From: an uncultured Lachnospiraceae bacterium
GTDB taxonomy: Bacteria > Bacillota > Clostridia > Lachnospirales > Lachnospiraceae
Assembly: GCA_910585625.1 (NCBI GenBank)
Contig: CAJUFQ010000044.1
Location: 1-19,277, forward strand
Direction: 5' to 3'
DNA: 19,277 nucleotides
The position numbers and the translations under genes are program-made. Under the pieces are notes generated by a model. The model searched no databases and was not told where the DNA came from. It saw nothing but the letters and a program-made list of their open reading frames with translations. The first letter of the stretch is position 1. Every line of letters starts with the position of its first letter. This document shows, in pieces, positions 7,801 through 15,212 of this stretch.

Positions 7801-8338
7801 CTGCCGTCTGGCGTTCTTAAAGTGGTGCGGGAATGCGGGGGCGTCAGGAGAGGACTGGGAGCTTGCCGGGCCTGTCTTGGAAGAGCTGGTGCGGGAAGGG
7901 AGTTATTTTGCGTTTTTCCAGTCGTTCCCCTTAAAAATACAGGAAAAGTATATGTTTCATGAACGTGTGGTGGTGGAGTACCGCACTACGCCGGAGGCGA
8001 AGGTCTATATCAATTACCTTCCCATCGGCAGCGCCGCGTATGTGGAATGTGAGATGAGGCAGATGTACGATGGGATTTTTGCCAAAGATTTCCTGGTCTT
8101 TTTTGAAGAAAGCATCCCCTACTATATCAAAGAGGAGACGGATGGAGAGTACAAAGTAACTGAGAGCGGGCGCATCCAAAGGCAGGGGCTTGCCGCGGAT
8201 GGAGAAGGCGGGCGTCTTGCCATGATTGACGACATGATGGCGGCCTGGCAAATGAAAGATGAAGCCGCGCTGCTCAAGCTCCTTGAGGCTTATGGGCGCA
8301 TGGATGAGCTGGTAAAGCGCGAATTTACGTTGCTGTAA
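4802..8338 (+). CDS. DUF5717-family giant beta-sandwich and helical-repeat protein
   Basis: A 1178-residue cytoplasmic protein of a family without known function; I recognise it as DUF5717 from its size and its pairing with DUF5716. It has no signal peptide and no membrane segment. Residues about 15-115 form a beta-rich domain (FTPEKLEIEIL, GEFTIKSSEGIPVSGTV), a short helical linker follows, and about 186-288 form a second beta-rich domain. From about 297 to 1030 it is almost all helical, with TPR/HEAT-like pairs (for example WYLLAKAQVYLVNRQRQEAEWAL), so it is probably a long superhelical scaffold. A small beta-containing tail ends the protein (YRTTPEAKVYINYLPIG). The TTG start has AGGTG 5 nt upstream and no in-frame ATG lies between it and the upstream stop at 4766. 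First gene of the operon; the next ATG is 25 nt after its stop. Confidence 0.8.
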   Translation: MQRTIEELAAGKCCREASVLQFTPEKLEIEILEDAVYNGEFTIKSSEGIPVSGTVCSDSPRMKCRQTQFSGSVTVQEFEFCSTGLYAGDSQTGVFQIISDQGEYVLPFSVTVCKDYADSSQGKVESIIDFANLARASYDEAVKAFSRPQFESVFTPRESEEHLVFRGLRRKPCTRAQVEEFLIASRKKSRVRFQVEEVRRDFCGVTQTRKESVVLRKEEWGHFALEASADGAFLELAKTRVTDEDFVGSRGTLEYLIDADKLHAGRNFGRLTLKTPFQKEEISICVTKESVQSEHPAWEIRKKQIQLAQYYLAFGTHKTATGIWAKQTLKTLEELLQLLPGNQWYLLAKAQVYLVNRQRQEAEWALNSFPRNKADKESPLYAYYLYLCTLREPEQGYVNKCTGKIRKIYNKHQENPLLLWMLLFLDEDLNYSKGRKLDTIARYMRRGSESVLLYLEALRVLEKEPYLLGRITSFEKKLLNFAVKHQAMTDGIAAQVVKLLPEIPVFEDVWYKILAACYEASPSRDTLQAVCSYCIKGQCYGRKYWKWYQMGVAQELRIAGLHEAWVRSADKEQMEKPPRQIVLYFQSYSNFAGEAEALLYQAMIKSKAQWKNVWPHYSRNIQEFALKQLRAGRIDRALAAVYQEALTPELLTPERANDMAKVLFACEVQCGNPNARNLVLCQHCLEKEQSVPIVHGKAYVNIYCSSYQILLEDAKGRRFIPDEELQARPLLDSEKFLKKGISCAPEKLPYLLKYFDKKKIWQTFEEEDLRHLQMMINSPEISEAYRQELRPQMIAYFYDNYTGDTLDDFLLAQSFEGIGKQEREKIMRLLVARRHYRRAYELLSIYGTEQISPSKLVYVICHRMDELEEEECEDSFLLQLCREAFSKGKYNERILIYLCEHSEGSLSDLIKLWEAAQGFELDTYGLEERCLRQSLYTGDFPALMEKIFESYVNNLGKDAVILAYISQMAHLYLVKDAVVEAFLFHKIAGLMRQGKTLNRVCRLAFLKWCGNAGASGEDWELAGPVLEELVREGSYFAFFQSFPLKIQEKYMFHERVVVEYRTTPEAKVYINYLPIGSAAYVECEMRQMYDGIFAKDFLVFFEESIPYYIKEETDGEYKVTESGRIQRQGLAADGEGGRLAMIDDMMAAWQMKDEAALLKLLEAYGRMDELVKREFTLL

Positions 8339-8362
8339 TTGCAAAAGAGGATTGAGGTAGGA

Positions 8363-9598
8363 ATGAGACCGACAAAAAACGAATGGTATATCGGAATAGA
8401 GGCGGGCAGGCAATGGACGCAGATAAGCTGTTATCATTCCGGTCTGGCAGAGCCTGAGACAAAAAGTACCCTGGCAGGGTCAGAACTGTACCAGATACCC
8501 ACGGCAATCTGCAAACGCAAGCACAGCGGGCAGTGGTGCTTCGGCGAGGAAGGAAGGCGGCTGGCGCAGTCTGGGGAGGGCTATTATGCCGCGGATCTTT
8601 TAAGCCGCGCGTTCCGCAAGGAAACTGTCACCCTAGACCGTGAGTATACCGCGGAAGATTTGCTGGGCGTGTTCTTCCGCAAGCTGCTGCGTCTTGCGCT
8701 TCCGGCAGAAGGAACGGCTGCCGTGACGAAATGTGTTTTTTCCATGGAGGAAGTAGACGGGAAATCCGTGGAGTTCCTGCAACGGTTTGTGGAGAAATTG
8801 GGATTTTCCAAAGAACAGATTCAGATACAGGATCATCGGGAGAGCTTCTATGCCTACGTTGTCTGCCAAGATACATCCTTGTGGAAACACCAGGTGCTGC
8901 TGTTGGAGGAAGAGGGGAACGGCGTATACTGCCGCCTGCTTTCCTGCAACCGTAAAGTACAGCCGATGATTGTGGAAGTAGGCGAGGCATTCCTGGGAAA
9001 GCTGCCGGAGGACGAAGGGCAGCGTGACCAGGAGTTTGCAGGGATGGTGCGGAATGCCCTTGAGGGGAGGCTTGTGACAGCGGCATATCTGATCGGCTCC
9101 GGTTTTGAAGGCGACTGGATGAAAGAGTCCCTGCAGCTTGTCTGCCGTAACAGGAGAGCATTCCAGGGGAAGAACCTTTACACCAAGGGGGCTTGTTACG
9201 CCGGGATGCTTAAAGTTCACAAAGAGGAAGCCGGGACAGTATATTTCTGTGACTATAAAGTCCGGGAGAACATCATGCTGGGGGCAGTCCGGGGAAATAT
9301 GGAATTCTTCTGCCCTTTGGTGGAGGCGGGGAGTAACCTCCACCAAATCAGCAAGGAGCTGCGCATCCTGCTGGAGGGAGAGCCAGTCCTGGAAATCTGG
9401 ATGCAGGCGCCCGGGAGCAAAGAGGCACGGATTGAGAGCCTGGAGCTTACGGGGCTTACAATCGCAGAAGGAGAGCGCGCCAGGCTGTCTCTCAGCCTTT
9501 CTGGCGGTGAGGATGGACAGATCCTCCTGAAAGTCAAGGAGTTAGGCTGGGGGCAGATGCAGCCTCCGAGAGGGCTTGCCTGGGAGTTCGAATTATAG
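8363..9598 (+). CDS. DUF5716-family divergent Hsp70/actin-fold protein
   Basis: A 411-residue soluble protein. Its outline matches the ASKHA (Hsp70/actin/sugar kinase) fold: YIGIEAGRQWTQISCY at 10-25 in place of the phosphate-1 loop GIDLGTTNS; QDHRESFYAYV (156-166) at the place of the Hsp70 EPTAAALAYG segment; and AAYLIGSGFEGDW (240-252) followed by KGACYAGM (275-282), like the adenosine-binding region and its GAA helix. The phosphate-2 loop is degenerate (LLLEEEGNGVY, no DLGGG), so ATP hydrolysis may be weak or lost. I know this family as DUF5716. The ATG at 8363 is chosen over the TTG at 8339 because GAGG lies just upstream and the TTG has no ribosome binding site. Its place directly behind the DUF5717 scaffold suggests a physical partnership. 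Confidence 0.75.
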   Translation: MRPTKNEWYIGIEAGRQWTQISCYHSGLAEPETKSTLAGSELYQIPTAICKRKHSGQWCFGEEGRRLAQSGEGYYAADLLSRAFRKETVTLDREYTAEDLLGVFFRKLLRLALPAEGTAAVTKCVFSMEEVDGKSVEFLQRFVEKLGFSKEQIQIQDHRESFYAYVVCQDTSLWKHQVLLLEEEGNGVYCRLLSCNRKVQPMIVEVGEAFLGKLPEDEGQRDQEFAGMVRNALEGRLVTAAYLIGSGFEGDWMKESLQLVCRNRRAFQGKNLYTKGACYAGMLKVHKEEAGTVYFCDYKVRENIMLGAVRGNMEFFCPLVEAGSNLHQISKELRILLEGEPVLEIWMQAPGSKEARIESLELTGLTIAEGERARLSLSLSGGEDGQILLKVKELGWGQMQPPRGLAWEFEL

Positions 9599-9625
9599 TC
9601 CGGTCAAGCTTCTCTGGGGCCGGAC
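9598..9625 (+). other. Intra-operon hairpin between DUF5716 and TPR genes
   Basis: GTCCGGTC (9598-9605) pairs with GGCCGGAC (9618-9625) with one G-U pair and a 12-nt loop, starting at the last base of the stop codon. There is no T-tract, so it is more likely an mRNA-stability element or a partial stop than a terminator. Confidence 0.4.
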
Positions 9626-9655
9626 ACCGACAGAACATAAAGATTGGAGGACAGG

Positions 9656-10393
9656 ATGAGCAGGATATGGATATGCGAAGGCAGGCTGGCGGAGAAACCT
9701 TTAGCTATTAATGCGGAAATCAGCTTGTATTCCTTTGAAGAGTTGTGTTATTATCTATACCGTAACGCGGAGTCCGTGGAAGAAAGTTTTTATAATGAGG
9801 CGTTCTGCCTTTGGCTTGCAGAGCAGTTAAGCCTGGAGAAGCTGGCTGGTCAGCTCCGTGAAGGGATTGAGGCTGGCCGGGGCGGCGGCTGGTGTATGGA
9901 ACAGATACTGGCGTCCGGCGGGTTCTACAGCCACAGTGAGATCGGCAAAGCTGTCTCAGTGGTGCAAAGCATGGAGAGTACCGGGCCTGCGCAGCGGGCC
10001 AAACTGAGAGGCGACCGTTTCCTCAGGTCTGGCAAATATCGGAAGGCATGGCTTGAATACCAGAAGGCATTGGAAGAAGAAAGCGATATGTTTTTCCGGG
10101 GCAGCGTATGGCACAATATGGGTACGATGTATGCCCGGCAGTTCCTCTTTGAAGCTGCCGGGGAGTGTTATAAGCGTGCCTATGAAATCGGGCAGCAGAC
10201 AGTGAGCAGCGAACTGTATCTGCTGGCGCTGACGTTCCGAGACGGGCAGGAGAAAGAGCAAGGGCGGAGCAGCATGGGCAAGGTGATTGGGGAACTGCAG
10301 GACCTGAAAGCTTCCGGGGACCGCGTGAGCTACGATGGGATGATGGAAGATTTGCTGCAGCAGCTGAGAACAGAGTATAGGAAAAGTGAGTAA
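9656..10393 (+). CDS. Small TPR-repeat protein of the DUF5717 operon
   Basis: A 245-residue soluble protein. The N-terminal 100 residues are helical with no family I recognise (SLYSFEELCYYLYRNAE, WLAEQLSLEKLAGQL). Residues about 113-183 contain two TPR-like units: GDRFLRSGKYRKAWLEYQKAL, then VWHNMGTMYARQFLFEAAGECYKRAYEIG across about 151-180. TPRs mediate protein-protein contacts, so an adaptor role within the complex is inferred. The ATG at 9656 has GGAGG 5 nt upstream; the TTG at 9644 would put that site inside the gene. The 3' end meets or overlaps the next gene (TAA at 10391, next starts at 10386 or 10395), a sign of coupled translation. Confidence 0.75.
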   Translation: MSRIWICEGRLAEKPLAINAEISLYSFEELCYYLYRNAESVEESFYNEAFCLWLAEQLSLEKLAGQLREGIEAGRGGGWCMEQILASGGFYSHSEIGKAVSVVQSMESTGPAQRAKLRGDRFLRSGKYRKAWLEYQKALEEESDMFFRGSVWHNMGTMYARQFLFEAAGECYKRAYEIGQQTVSSELYLLALTFRDGQEKEQGRSSMGKVIGELQDLKASGDRVSYDGMMEDLLQQLRTEYRKSE

Positions 10394-10394
10394 A

Positions 10395-11585
10395 ATGGGA
10401 TTATTCAGGAAAAAGAAAAGGCCAAAATATGTAGATGAATTGTGGGGCGGCGACGCACCGTCCTCCCTGGAGCAAAAGAAGACTGGGGATGAGGACGCTT
10501 CCGGCTCACAGCAGGATCAGCAGAAAAACCCGGCGATGGAGTACTGCGAGCAGATTCTTACGGCAGCGAAAGCGTTGGAGGAGACAAAGCGGGACTATAA
10601 AACCGTGACGGATTACCTGACAGATATCCAGAAAATTGAAGACTTGCCGGAAAAAGAATTTTCTGAGGTTGAGGAAGTGGCGAAGCATGTCGTAGAACTG
10701 AACAATTCGCGGGATGCCTATCTGAACAAATCGCGGAATATCTCAGACGCCCAGTTTGCCCAGATGGAGCAGCTGCAAGATCAGATGCCGGACATCATCA
10801 GGCGGCTGAAGGAGAATGAGGCCTACCAGACTACCGTTAAGCGTGACATGCAGTACTTAGAGGGTGAGAGGGAAGAGTGGCGTTATTACAAAGACGCCTT
10901 GGAACAGGAAAGCCGTGTGCTGCGCAAACTGTTGCTTGTGCTGGCCGGCGTATTTGTGGCTGCGGCAGTACTGATTGCCATCCTGGGGATGGCGCTGCAC
11001 TTTGACATTACGCTGCCGTTTCTTGCAGCTACTCTTGTGGCGGCGGTCATTGGGATTGCCATGGTCTGGCGGCTGCAGAATGACGGTGTGGACATCAAGC
11101 GTTCCCAGGCGAACATTAACCGCGCCATCACGCTCCTAAATAAGATTTCCTTTAAATACGTGAACGTCACCAATGCCGTGGATTATGCGTGCGAGAAATA
11201 CCATGCCAAGAATTCCTATGAGCTGAATTACATCTGGGAACAGTACATGGAGGAGCTGCGGGAGCGCGACAAGTACCAGAAGACCAACGACGAGCTGGAG
11301 TATTTCAATGATAAGCTAGTCATGCTGCTCCAGCAGTATCGGCTTTATGACGCCAAAGTCTGGATTTACCAGGCGCAGGCCTTGCTTGACAAGAAAGAGA
11401 TGGTGGAGGTCAAGCATGAGTTGATTGTGCGACGCCAGAAACTGCGTGCGACGCTGGAGAGCCAGATTGCAAACATCCGCAAGGCGCAGGCGGACATCGT
11501 GAAAATTGTCAAGGAACGCCCAGGCGATGAAAAGGAAATAAAAAATATCTTAAAATCCGTAGACGAAATCTGCGGGCTGGCGTAG
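10395..11585 (+). CDS. Coiled-coil membrane protein of the DUF5717 operon
   Basis: About 396 residues, no recognised family. After a basic, Lys-rich start (GLFRKKKRPKYV) and a polar Gln/Asp-rich linker comes a long charged helical region (about 50-180, likely coiled coil). Two closely spaced membrane segments follow (about 181-203 and 208-229, counted from the GTG at 10386), then a second long helical region to the end. Both helical arms would face the cytoplasm if the hairpin inserts fully. This fits a membrane anchor for the soluble partners encoded upstream. The start is uncertain: the GTG at 10386 overlaps the previous gene and has AGGA only 3 nt away, while the ATG at 10395 has it 12 nt away. 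Either way translation is coupled to the upstream gene. No terminator is evident after the stop. Confidence 0.75.
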   Translation: MGLFRKKKRPKYVDELWGGDAPSSLEQKKTGDEDASGSQQDQQKNPAMEYCEQILTAAKALEETKRDYKTVTDYLTDIQKIEDLPEKEFSEVEEVAKHVVELNNSRDAYLNKSRNISDAQFAQMEQLQDQMPDIIRRLKENEAYQTTVKRDMQYLEGEREEWRYYKDALEQESRVLRKLLLVLAGVFVAAAVLIAILGMALHFDITLPFLAATLVAAVIGIAMVWRLQNDGVDIKRSQANINRAITLLNKISFKYVNVTNAVDYACEKYHAKNSYELNYIWEQYMEELRERDKYQKTNDELEYFNDKLVMLLQQYRLYDAKVWIYQAQALLDKKEMVEVKHELIVRRQKLRATLESQIANIRKAQADIVKIVKERPGDEKEIKNILKSVDEICGLA

Positions 11586-11596
11586 AGCGAATATAC

Positions 11597-11625
11597 TTGT
11601 TTTTATGGAATTTGTGAAGTATAAT
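11597..11625 (+). promoter_or_regulatory. Vegetative promoter of the hybrid kinase gene
   Basis: TTGTTT (11597-11602) and TATAAT (11620-11625) are 17 nt apart, with a start site expected near 11632 and a leader of about 60 nt. Confidence 0.65.
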
Positions 11626-11691
11626 CTTTTTGAATAGGTAGATTCATACAATATGATTCGTGTCATTATCTAATCATAAGGAGGAAATGTT

Positions 11692-14600
11692 ATGTACCAT
11701 TGTCATGTGCATTTTTATCTGCTGGGCAGACAGAGCAGAACATTTGAAATCATGAAAGGGATGCCCCCTCTTGAACATTTTGCTCATGAATATATGGAAA
11801 GCAGTGAACCTGAACAGGCATTGGCCGCAAAAGCGGATGTGATTATAGCTGATTTGCACGGCCGGGATGCGGGTGAAGCTGTGAAGGCGCTTATTCAGGC
11901 AAAGTCTAAAGAGGCAGAGCTTATTGTATTGGCGGATAAAGAGCAAATCGGCATTCTTACAAGCAGTTTTACGGATATTAAGGACATATGGATTTGTCCT
12001 ATGACGGACGAAGAAATCTGTTTTCGCTTCCTGCGGTGGCAGCAGGAATTTAAGGCAGGCAAGGATTTATGGCAGGCAAGGCATTTTTGGGAGGCAACCA
12101 TCAACAATGTCCCAAATTTGATTTGGTATAAGGACAAAAACGGCATCCATGAGAAAGTCAACGACTGTTTCTGCGAGACCGTGGGCAAGACGAAACAACA
12201 GGTGGAAGGGCAGGGGCATGCCTATATCTGGGATGTGGAGCAGGACGATCCTGCGTGCATTGAATCAGAACGGGAGGTCATGGAGAGCCGGAAAACCTGC
12301 ATTTCGGAAGAAATCATCCAGACGGGAGCGGGGGAGCGGATGCTTACGACTTATAAGTCTCCATTGTATGATTTGGACGGGAGCGTCATGGGAACTGTAG
12401 GCGTGGCGATTGACGTGACCCAGGAACGTATATATGAGCAGGAGATTATACAGAAGAACCAGATACTGGAGAAGATTTTCACGTCCATTGACTGCGGGGT
12501 CATGCTCCATACCTTAGACGGCAAGCTGGTTGTCAATGCCAACCGGGCAGCCCTAAAGATTTTAGGGTACGAGACGCAGGAAGATTTGATGGCAGATGGT
12601 TTTGACCTGGTTGCAAAGACTGTCGTCGAGGAAGACCGGCAGAAGCTCAGAAGATGCATCATGGAGCTGGAAAAAGAGGGCGATACGGTAAGCACTGAGT
12701 ACCGCATTCGGCACAAGGATGGGGAAATCCGGCATATCATGGGCAGCGTGAAGATTATAGAAGAAAATGGCAGGCTGTATTATCAGCGATTCCTCTTAGA
12801 CTGCACGGCGCAGAAGCTTCAGGAGAAGAGGAATGAGAAGAAGCAGGAAGAGCTTATCCATGCATTGAGCATCGACTATAATATTGTCTGCTGTTTTGAC
12901 CTTGAGCTGGATTTAGGAATAACGTTACGCAACAATGAGGAGGAGGGGCGTGCGTTTGCCCCTGACGGTAACGGAAGAATCGGCTTCTGCGGAAGCATGG
13001 AGAAATACATAGAGCAGTTTGTGCATGAAGATGACAGGGAAATGTTCCGGGAGTCTGTTTCCATCGAATGCCTGCTGAAAGAGCTGGCGGATAAGAAGCA
13101 GCATTATGTAAATTATCGTGCTGTTTTGCATGGCGAGACCAAATATTTCCAATTAAAAGTGGTACGCACCGGCAGATGGGCAGAGAGCCATGGGATTGTT
13201 GTGGGAATCCGTTGCGTGGATGAAGAGACCCGTAATGAGATGGAGAAGAAGGTCATTCTGGAGAATGCCTTAAGGCAGGCTAACCAGGCAAGCAAGGCCA
13301 AGAGCATCTTCCTATCCAATATGTCCCATGACATCCGTACCCCTATGAATGCAATCGTAGGATTTACGGCGCTTGCCATCACGCATATTGAAGAAAGAGA
13401 ACAGGTTGAGGAATACCTTAAGAAGATAATGACGTCAGGGAACCATCTCTTAAGCCTGATTAATGACGTCTTGGATATGAGCCGTATTGAGAGCGGTAAG
13501 ATGCATATGGATGAAAAGCCATGCAGCCTGCCGGATATCCTGCACAGTCTGCGTAACATCCTGCAGGCAGATATCCGTGCCAAGCAGCTTGATCTTTATA
13601 TTGACGCCGTGGACGTCGTGGACGAGGAGATTTATTGCGATAAGCTCAGGCTGAACCAGGTGCTTTTAAACCTTCTGAGCAACGCGGTCAAATATACGGG
13701 CGCGGGCGGCATGATCAGTATGAGGATTATCCAGAAAGCGGGGGCTCCAAAGGGTTATGCCAATTATGAGTTTAATATCCGGGATAACGGAATCGGCATG
13801 AGCGAGGATTTCGTTGCGCATATTTTTGAGCCGTTTGAACGCGAGAAGAGCAGTACCAACAGCGGTATTCAGGGTACGGGGCTTGGGATGGCAATTACCA
13901 AAAATATCGTGGATATGATGAACGGCACGATTGAAGTGAAAAGTGAGCAGAATGCCGGCACGGAGGTTAAGGTCTGCTTTGCTTTCCAGCTGAACTCTGA
14001 CGTCAAAGAGCCGGAGGACATCCCAGAACTTAAGAACTGCAGGGCGTTGGTAGTGGACGACGATTTTAATACTTGCGACAGCGTGACGTATATGCTGACG
14101 CAGATAGGCATGCGTGCAGAATGGACTCTGTCGGGGAAGGAGGCGTTGCTGCGTACCCGGCAGGCAGTCAGCAGGGGAGATAATTATACGGTATATGTGG
14201 TTGACTGGATGCTGCCAGACATGAATGGGCTGGAGGTTGCGCGCAGGATACGTAAGGAAATGGGAGACGACGTGCCTATCATCCTTTTGACGGCCTATGA
14301 CTGGCTGGATATTGAAGACGAGGCGAAGGAAGCCGGGGTGACGGCATTCTGCAGCAAGCCGCTGTTTTACTCCGAACTTCACCGCTGTCTGCATTCCCTG
14401 GTGTACGTGGAGGAAGAAGAAAGAGAGAGCGAGGAGGAGGTCAGGCTGGAGGGGGAAAAACGCCATACCGGGCGCATCCTGCTGGCTGAGGATAATGAGC
14501 TGAACCAGGAGATTGCCACGGTAATCCTGGAAGATGCTGGCTTTTCAGCGGAAGTGGCAGAGAATGGGCAGATTGCGGTGGATATGCTTTCGAAGTCTGA

Positions 14601-14853
14601 ACCAGGCTATTACCAGCTCGTGCTTATGGATGTGCAGATGCCGGTATTGAATGGTTATGAGGCCACAAAGAAAATCCGCGCGCTTGAAGATAAACGTTTG
14701 TCATCCATACCAATTTTTGCCATGACGGCAAATGCATTTGAAGAAGATAAAAAAGAGGCTTTGGCATGTGGGATGAATGGCCATCTTGCGAAACCTATCG
14801 AAATCGAAGTGCTGTTTGAGACCCTGGACAGAGTATTGAAGACAGGTGTTTAA
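11692..14853 (+). CDS. Soluble hybrid sensor histidine kinase, pseudo-REC / 3 PAS / HisKA / HATPase / 2 REC
   Basis: A 1053-residue sensor that autophosphorylates and passes phosphate to its own receivers. Order: a degenerate receiver-like domain (1-118) with DVIIADLHG (Asp54) and IVLADKE but no acidic pair; PAS (about 130-245); PAS (about 255-372); a third PAS-like module (about 385-512); an H-box SNMSHDIRTPMN with His546; an N-box LLNLLSNAVKY; a G1 box DNGIGM (698-703); a G2 box GTGLGM (728-733); REC1 with Asp789/790, phospho-acceptor Asp838, Thr867 and Lys889; and REC2 with Glu933/Asp934, Asp980, Thr1012 and Lys1034. All catalytic residues look intact. No membrane segment, so it senses an internal signal. 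AAGGAGG (11678-11684) lies 7 nt before the ATG. There is no Hpt domain and no separate output regulator nearby. A rubredoxin gene follows within 50 nt. Confidence 0.9.
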   Translation: MYHCHVHFYLLGRQSRTFEIMKGMPPLEHFAHEYMESSEPEQALAAKADVIIADLHGRDAGEAVKALIQAKSKEAELIVLADKEQIGILTSSFTDIKDIWICPMTDEEICFRFLRWQQEFKAGKDLWQARHFWEATINNVPNLIWYKDKNGIHEKVNDCFCETVGKTKQQVEGQGHAYIWDVEQDDPACIESEREVMESRKTCISEEIIQTGAGERMLTTYKSPLYDLDGSVMGTVGVAIDVTQERIYEQEIIQKNQILEKIFTSIDCGVMLHTLDGKLVVNANRAALKILGYETQEDLMADGFDLVAKTVVEEDRQKLRRCIMELEKEGDTVSTEYRIRHKDGEIRHIMGSVKIIEENGRLYYQRFLLDCTAQKLQEKRNEKKQEELIHALSIDYNIVCCFDLELDLGITLRNNEEEGRAFAPDGNGRIGFCGSMEKYIEQFVHEDDREMFRESVSIECLLKELADKKQHYVNYRAVLHGETKYFQLKVVRTGRWAESHGIVVGIRCVDEETRNEMEKKVILENALRQANQASKAKSIFLSNMSHDIRTPMNAIVGFTALAITHIEEREQVEEYLKKIMTSGNHLLSLINDVLDMSRIESGKMHMDEKPCSLPDILHSLRNILQADIRAKQLDLYIDAVDVVDEEIYCDKLRLNQVLLNLLSNAVKYTGAGGMISMRIIQKAGAPKGYANYEFNIRDNGIGMSEDFVAHIFEPFEREKSSTNSGIQGTGLGMAITKNIVDMMNGTIEVKSEQNAGTEVKVCFAFQLNSDVKEPEDIPELKNCRALVVDDDFNTCDSVTYMLTQIGMRAEWTLSGKEALLRTRQAVSRGDNYTVYVVDWMLPDMNGLEVARRIRKEMGDDVPIILLTAYDWLDIEDEAKEAGVTAFCSKPLFYSELHRCLHSLVYVEEEERESEEEVRLEGEKRHTGRILLAEDNELNQEIATVILEDAGFSAEVAENGQIAVDMLSKSEPGYYQLVLMDVQMPVLNGYEATKKIRALEDKRLSSIPIFAMTANAFEEDKKEALACGMNGHLAKPIEIEVLFETLDRVLKTGV

Positions 14854-14868
14854 TATTCTGATTGATGG

Positions 14869-14898
14869 GAATACTTCTAAAAAAGAAAAGGAGTATTC
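14869..14898 (+). promoter_or_regulatory. Hairpin that would mask the rubredoxin ribosome binding site
   Basis: GAATACT (14869-14875) is the exact complement of AGTATTC (14892-14898). The right arm includes the last two bases of the AAAGGAG site (14887-14893), and the loop holds the rest. If formed in RNA it could lower translation of the rubredoxin. The 16-nt A-rich loop makes it only moderately stable. Confidence 0.35.
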
Positions 14899-14901
14899 AA
14901 A

Positions 14902-15060
14902 ATGGACAGATATTTATGTGAACCTTGCGGGTACGTGTACGATCCCAAAGTAGGAGATCCTGACCACGATATCCCGGCGGGGACAGCCTTTGAGGATTTG
15001 CCGGACGACTGGGTATGTCCATGGTGCGGACTTGGCAAAGACGTATTCGTGAAAGAGTAG
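14902..15060 (+). CDS. Rubredoxin
   Basis: A 52-residue one-electron carrier holding a single iron between four Cys. Two CxxC(G/P) knuckles are present in the canonical places: Cys6-x2-Cys9 (LCEPCGYVYDP) and Cys39-x2-Cys42 (WVCPWCGLGKDVF), joined by the usual PDHDIPAGTAFEDLPDDW stretch. In anaerobes, rubredoxins pass electrons to rubrerythrin, desulfoferrodoxin or flavodiiron proteins that remove peroxide, superoxide or oxygen; none of these is in the window. AAAGGAG (14887-14893) is 8 nt before the ATG. No promoter is seen in the 48-nt gap, so it is probably co-transcribed with the kinase, and a strong terminator follows. Confidence 0.95.
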   Translation: MDRYLCEPCGYVYDPKVGDPDHDIPAGTAFEDLPDDWVCPWCGLGKDVFVKE

Positions 15061-15068
15061 GAAAAGAT

Positions 15069-15111
15069 GCCTCTAAAGCAAAAAAGAAAGGATGCTTTAG
15101 GGGCTTTTTTT
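15069..15111 (+). terminator. Rho-independent terminator after rubredoxin
   Basis: GCCTCTAAAGCA (15069-15080) pairs with TGCTTTAGGGGC (15093-15104) with one G-U pair, followed by seven T (15105-15111). It closes the kinase-rubredoxin unit. Confidence 0.9.
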
Positions 15112-15182
15112 CAGTTAATAGGGGCTTTTGGATTTTGGAACATAATACCTGGCGTTTATTTTTATTATTTATGGAGAATAGA

Positions 15183-15212
15183 TTGCGGTCATGGATTTCT
15201 GTGTGTTATAAT
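15183..15212 (+). promoter_or_regulatory. Promoter of the DHH phosphoesterase gene
   Basis: TTGCGG (15183-15188) and a consensus TATAAT (15207-15212) are 18 nt apart, about 50 nt before the GTG start. Confidence 0.55.

Noticed and set aside
8339..8362. TTG at 8339 as start of the DUF5716 gene
   Set aside because: No ribosome binding site before it; GAGG directly before the ATG at 8363 fits better, and the protein then starts just ahead of its first conserved strand.
8633..9346. Minus-strand frame of 237 codons
   Set aside because: Antisense shadow of the DUF5716 gene in GC-richer coding DNA; no domain or start signal.
13666..14466. Minus-strand frame of 266 codons
   Set aside because: Antisense to the kinase ATPase and receiver domains, whose motifs are intact on the plus strand.
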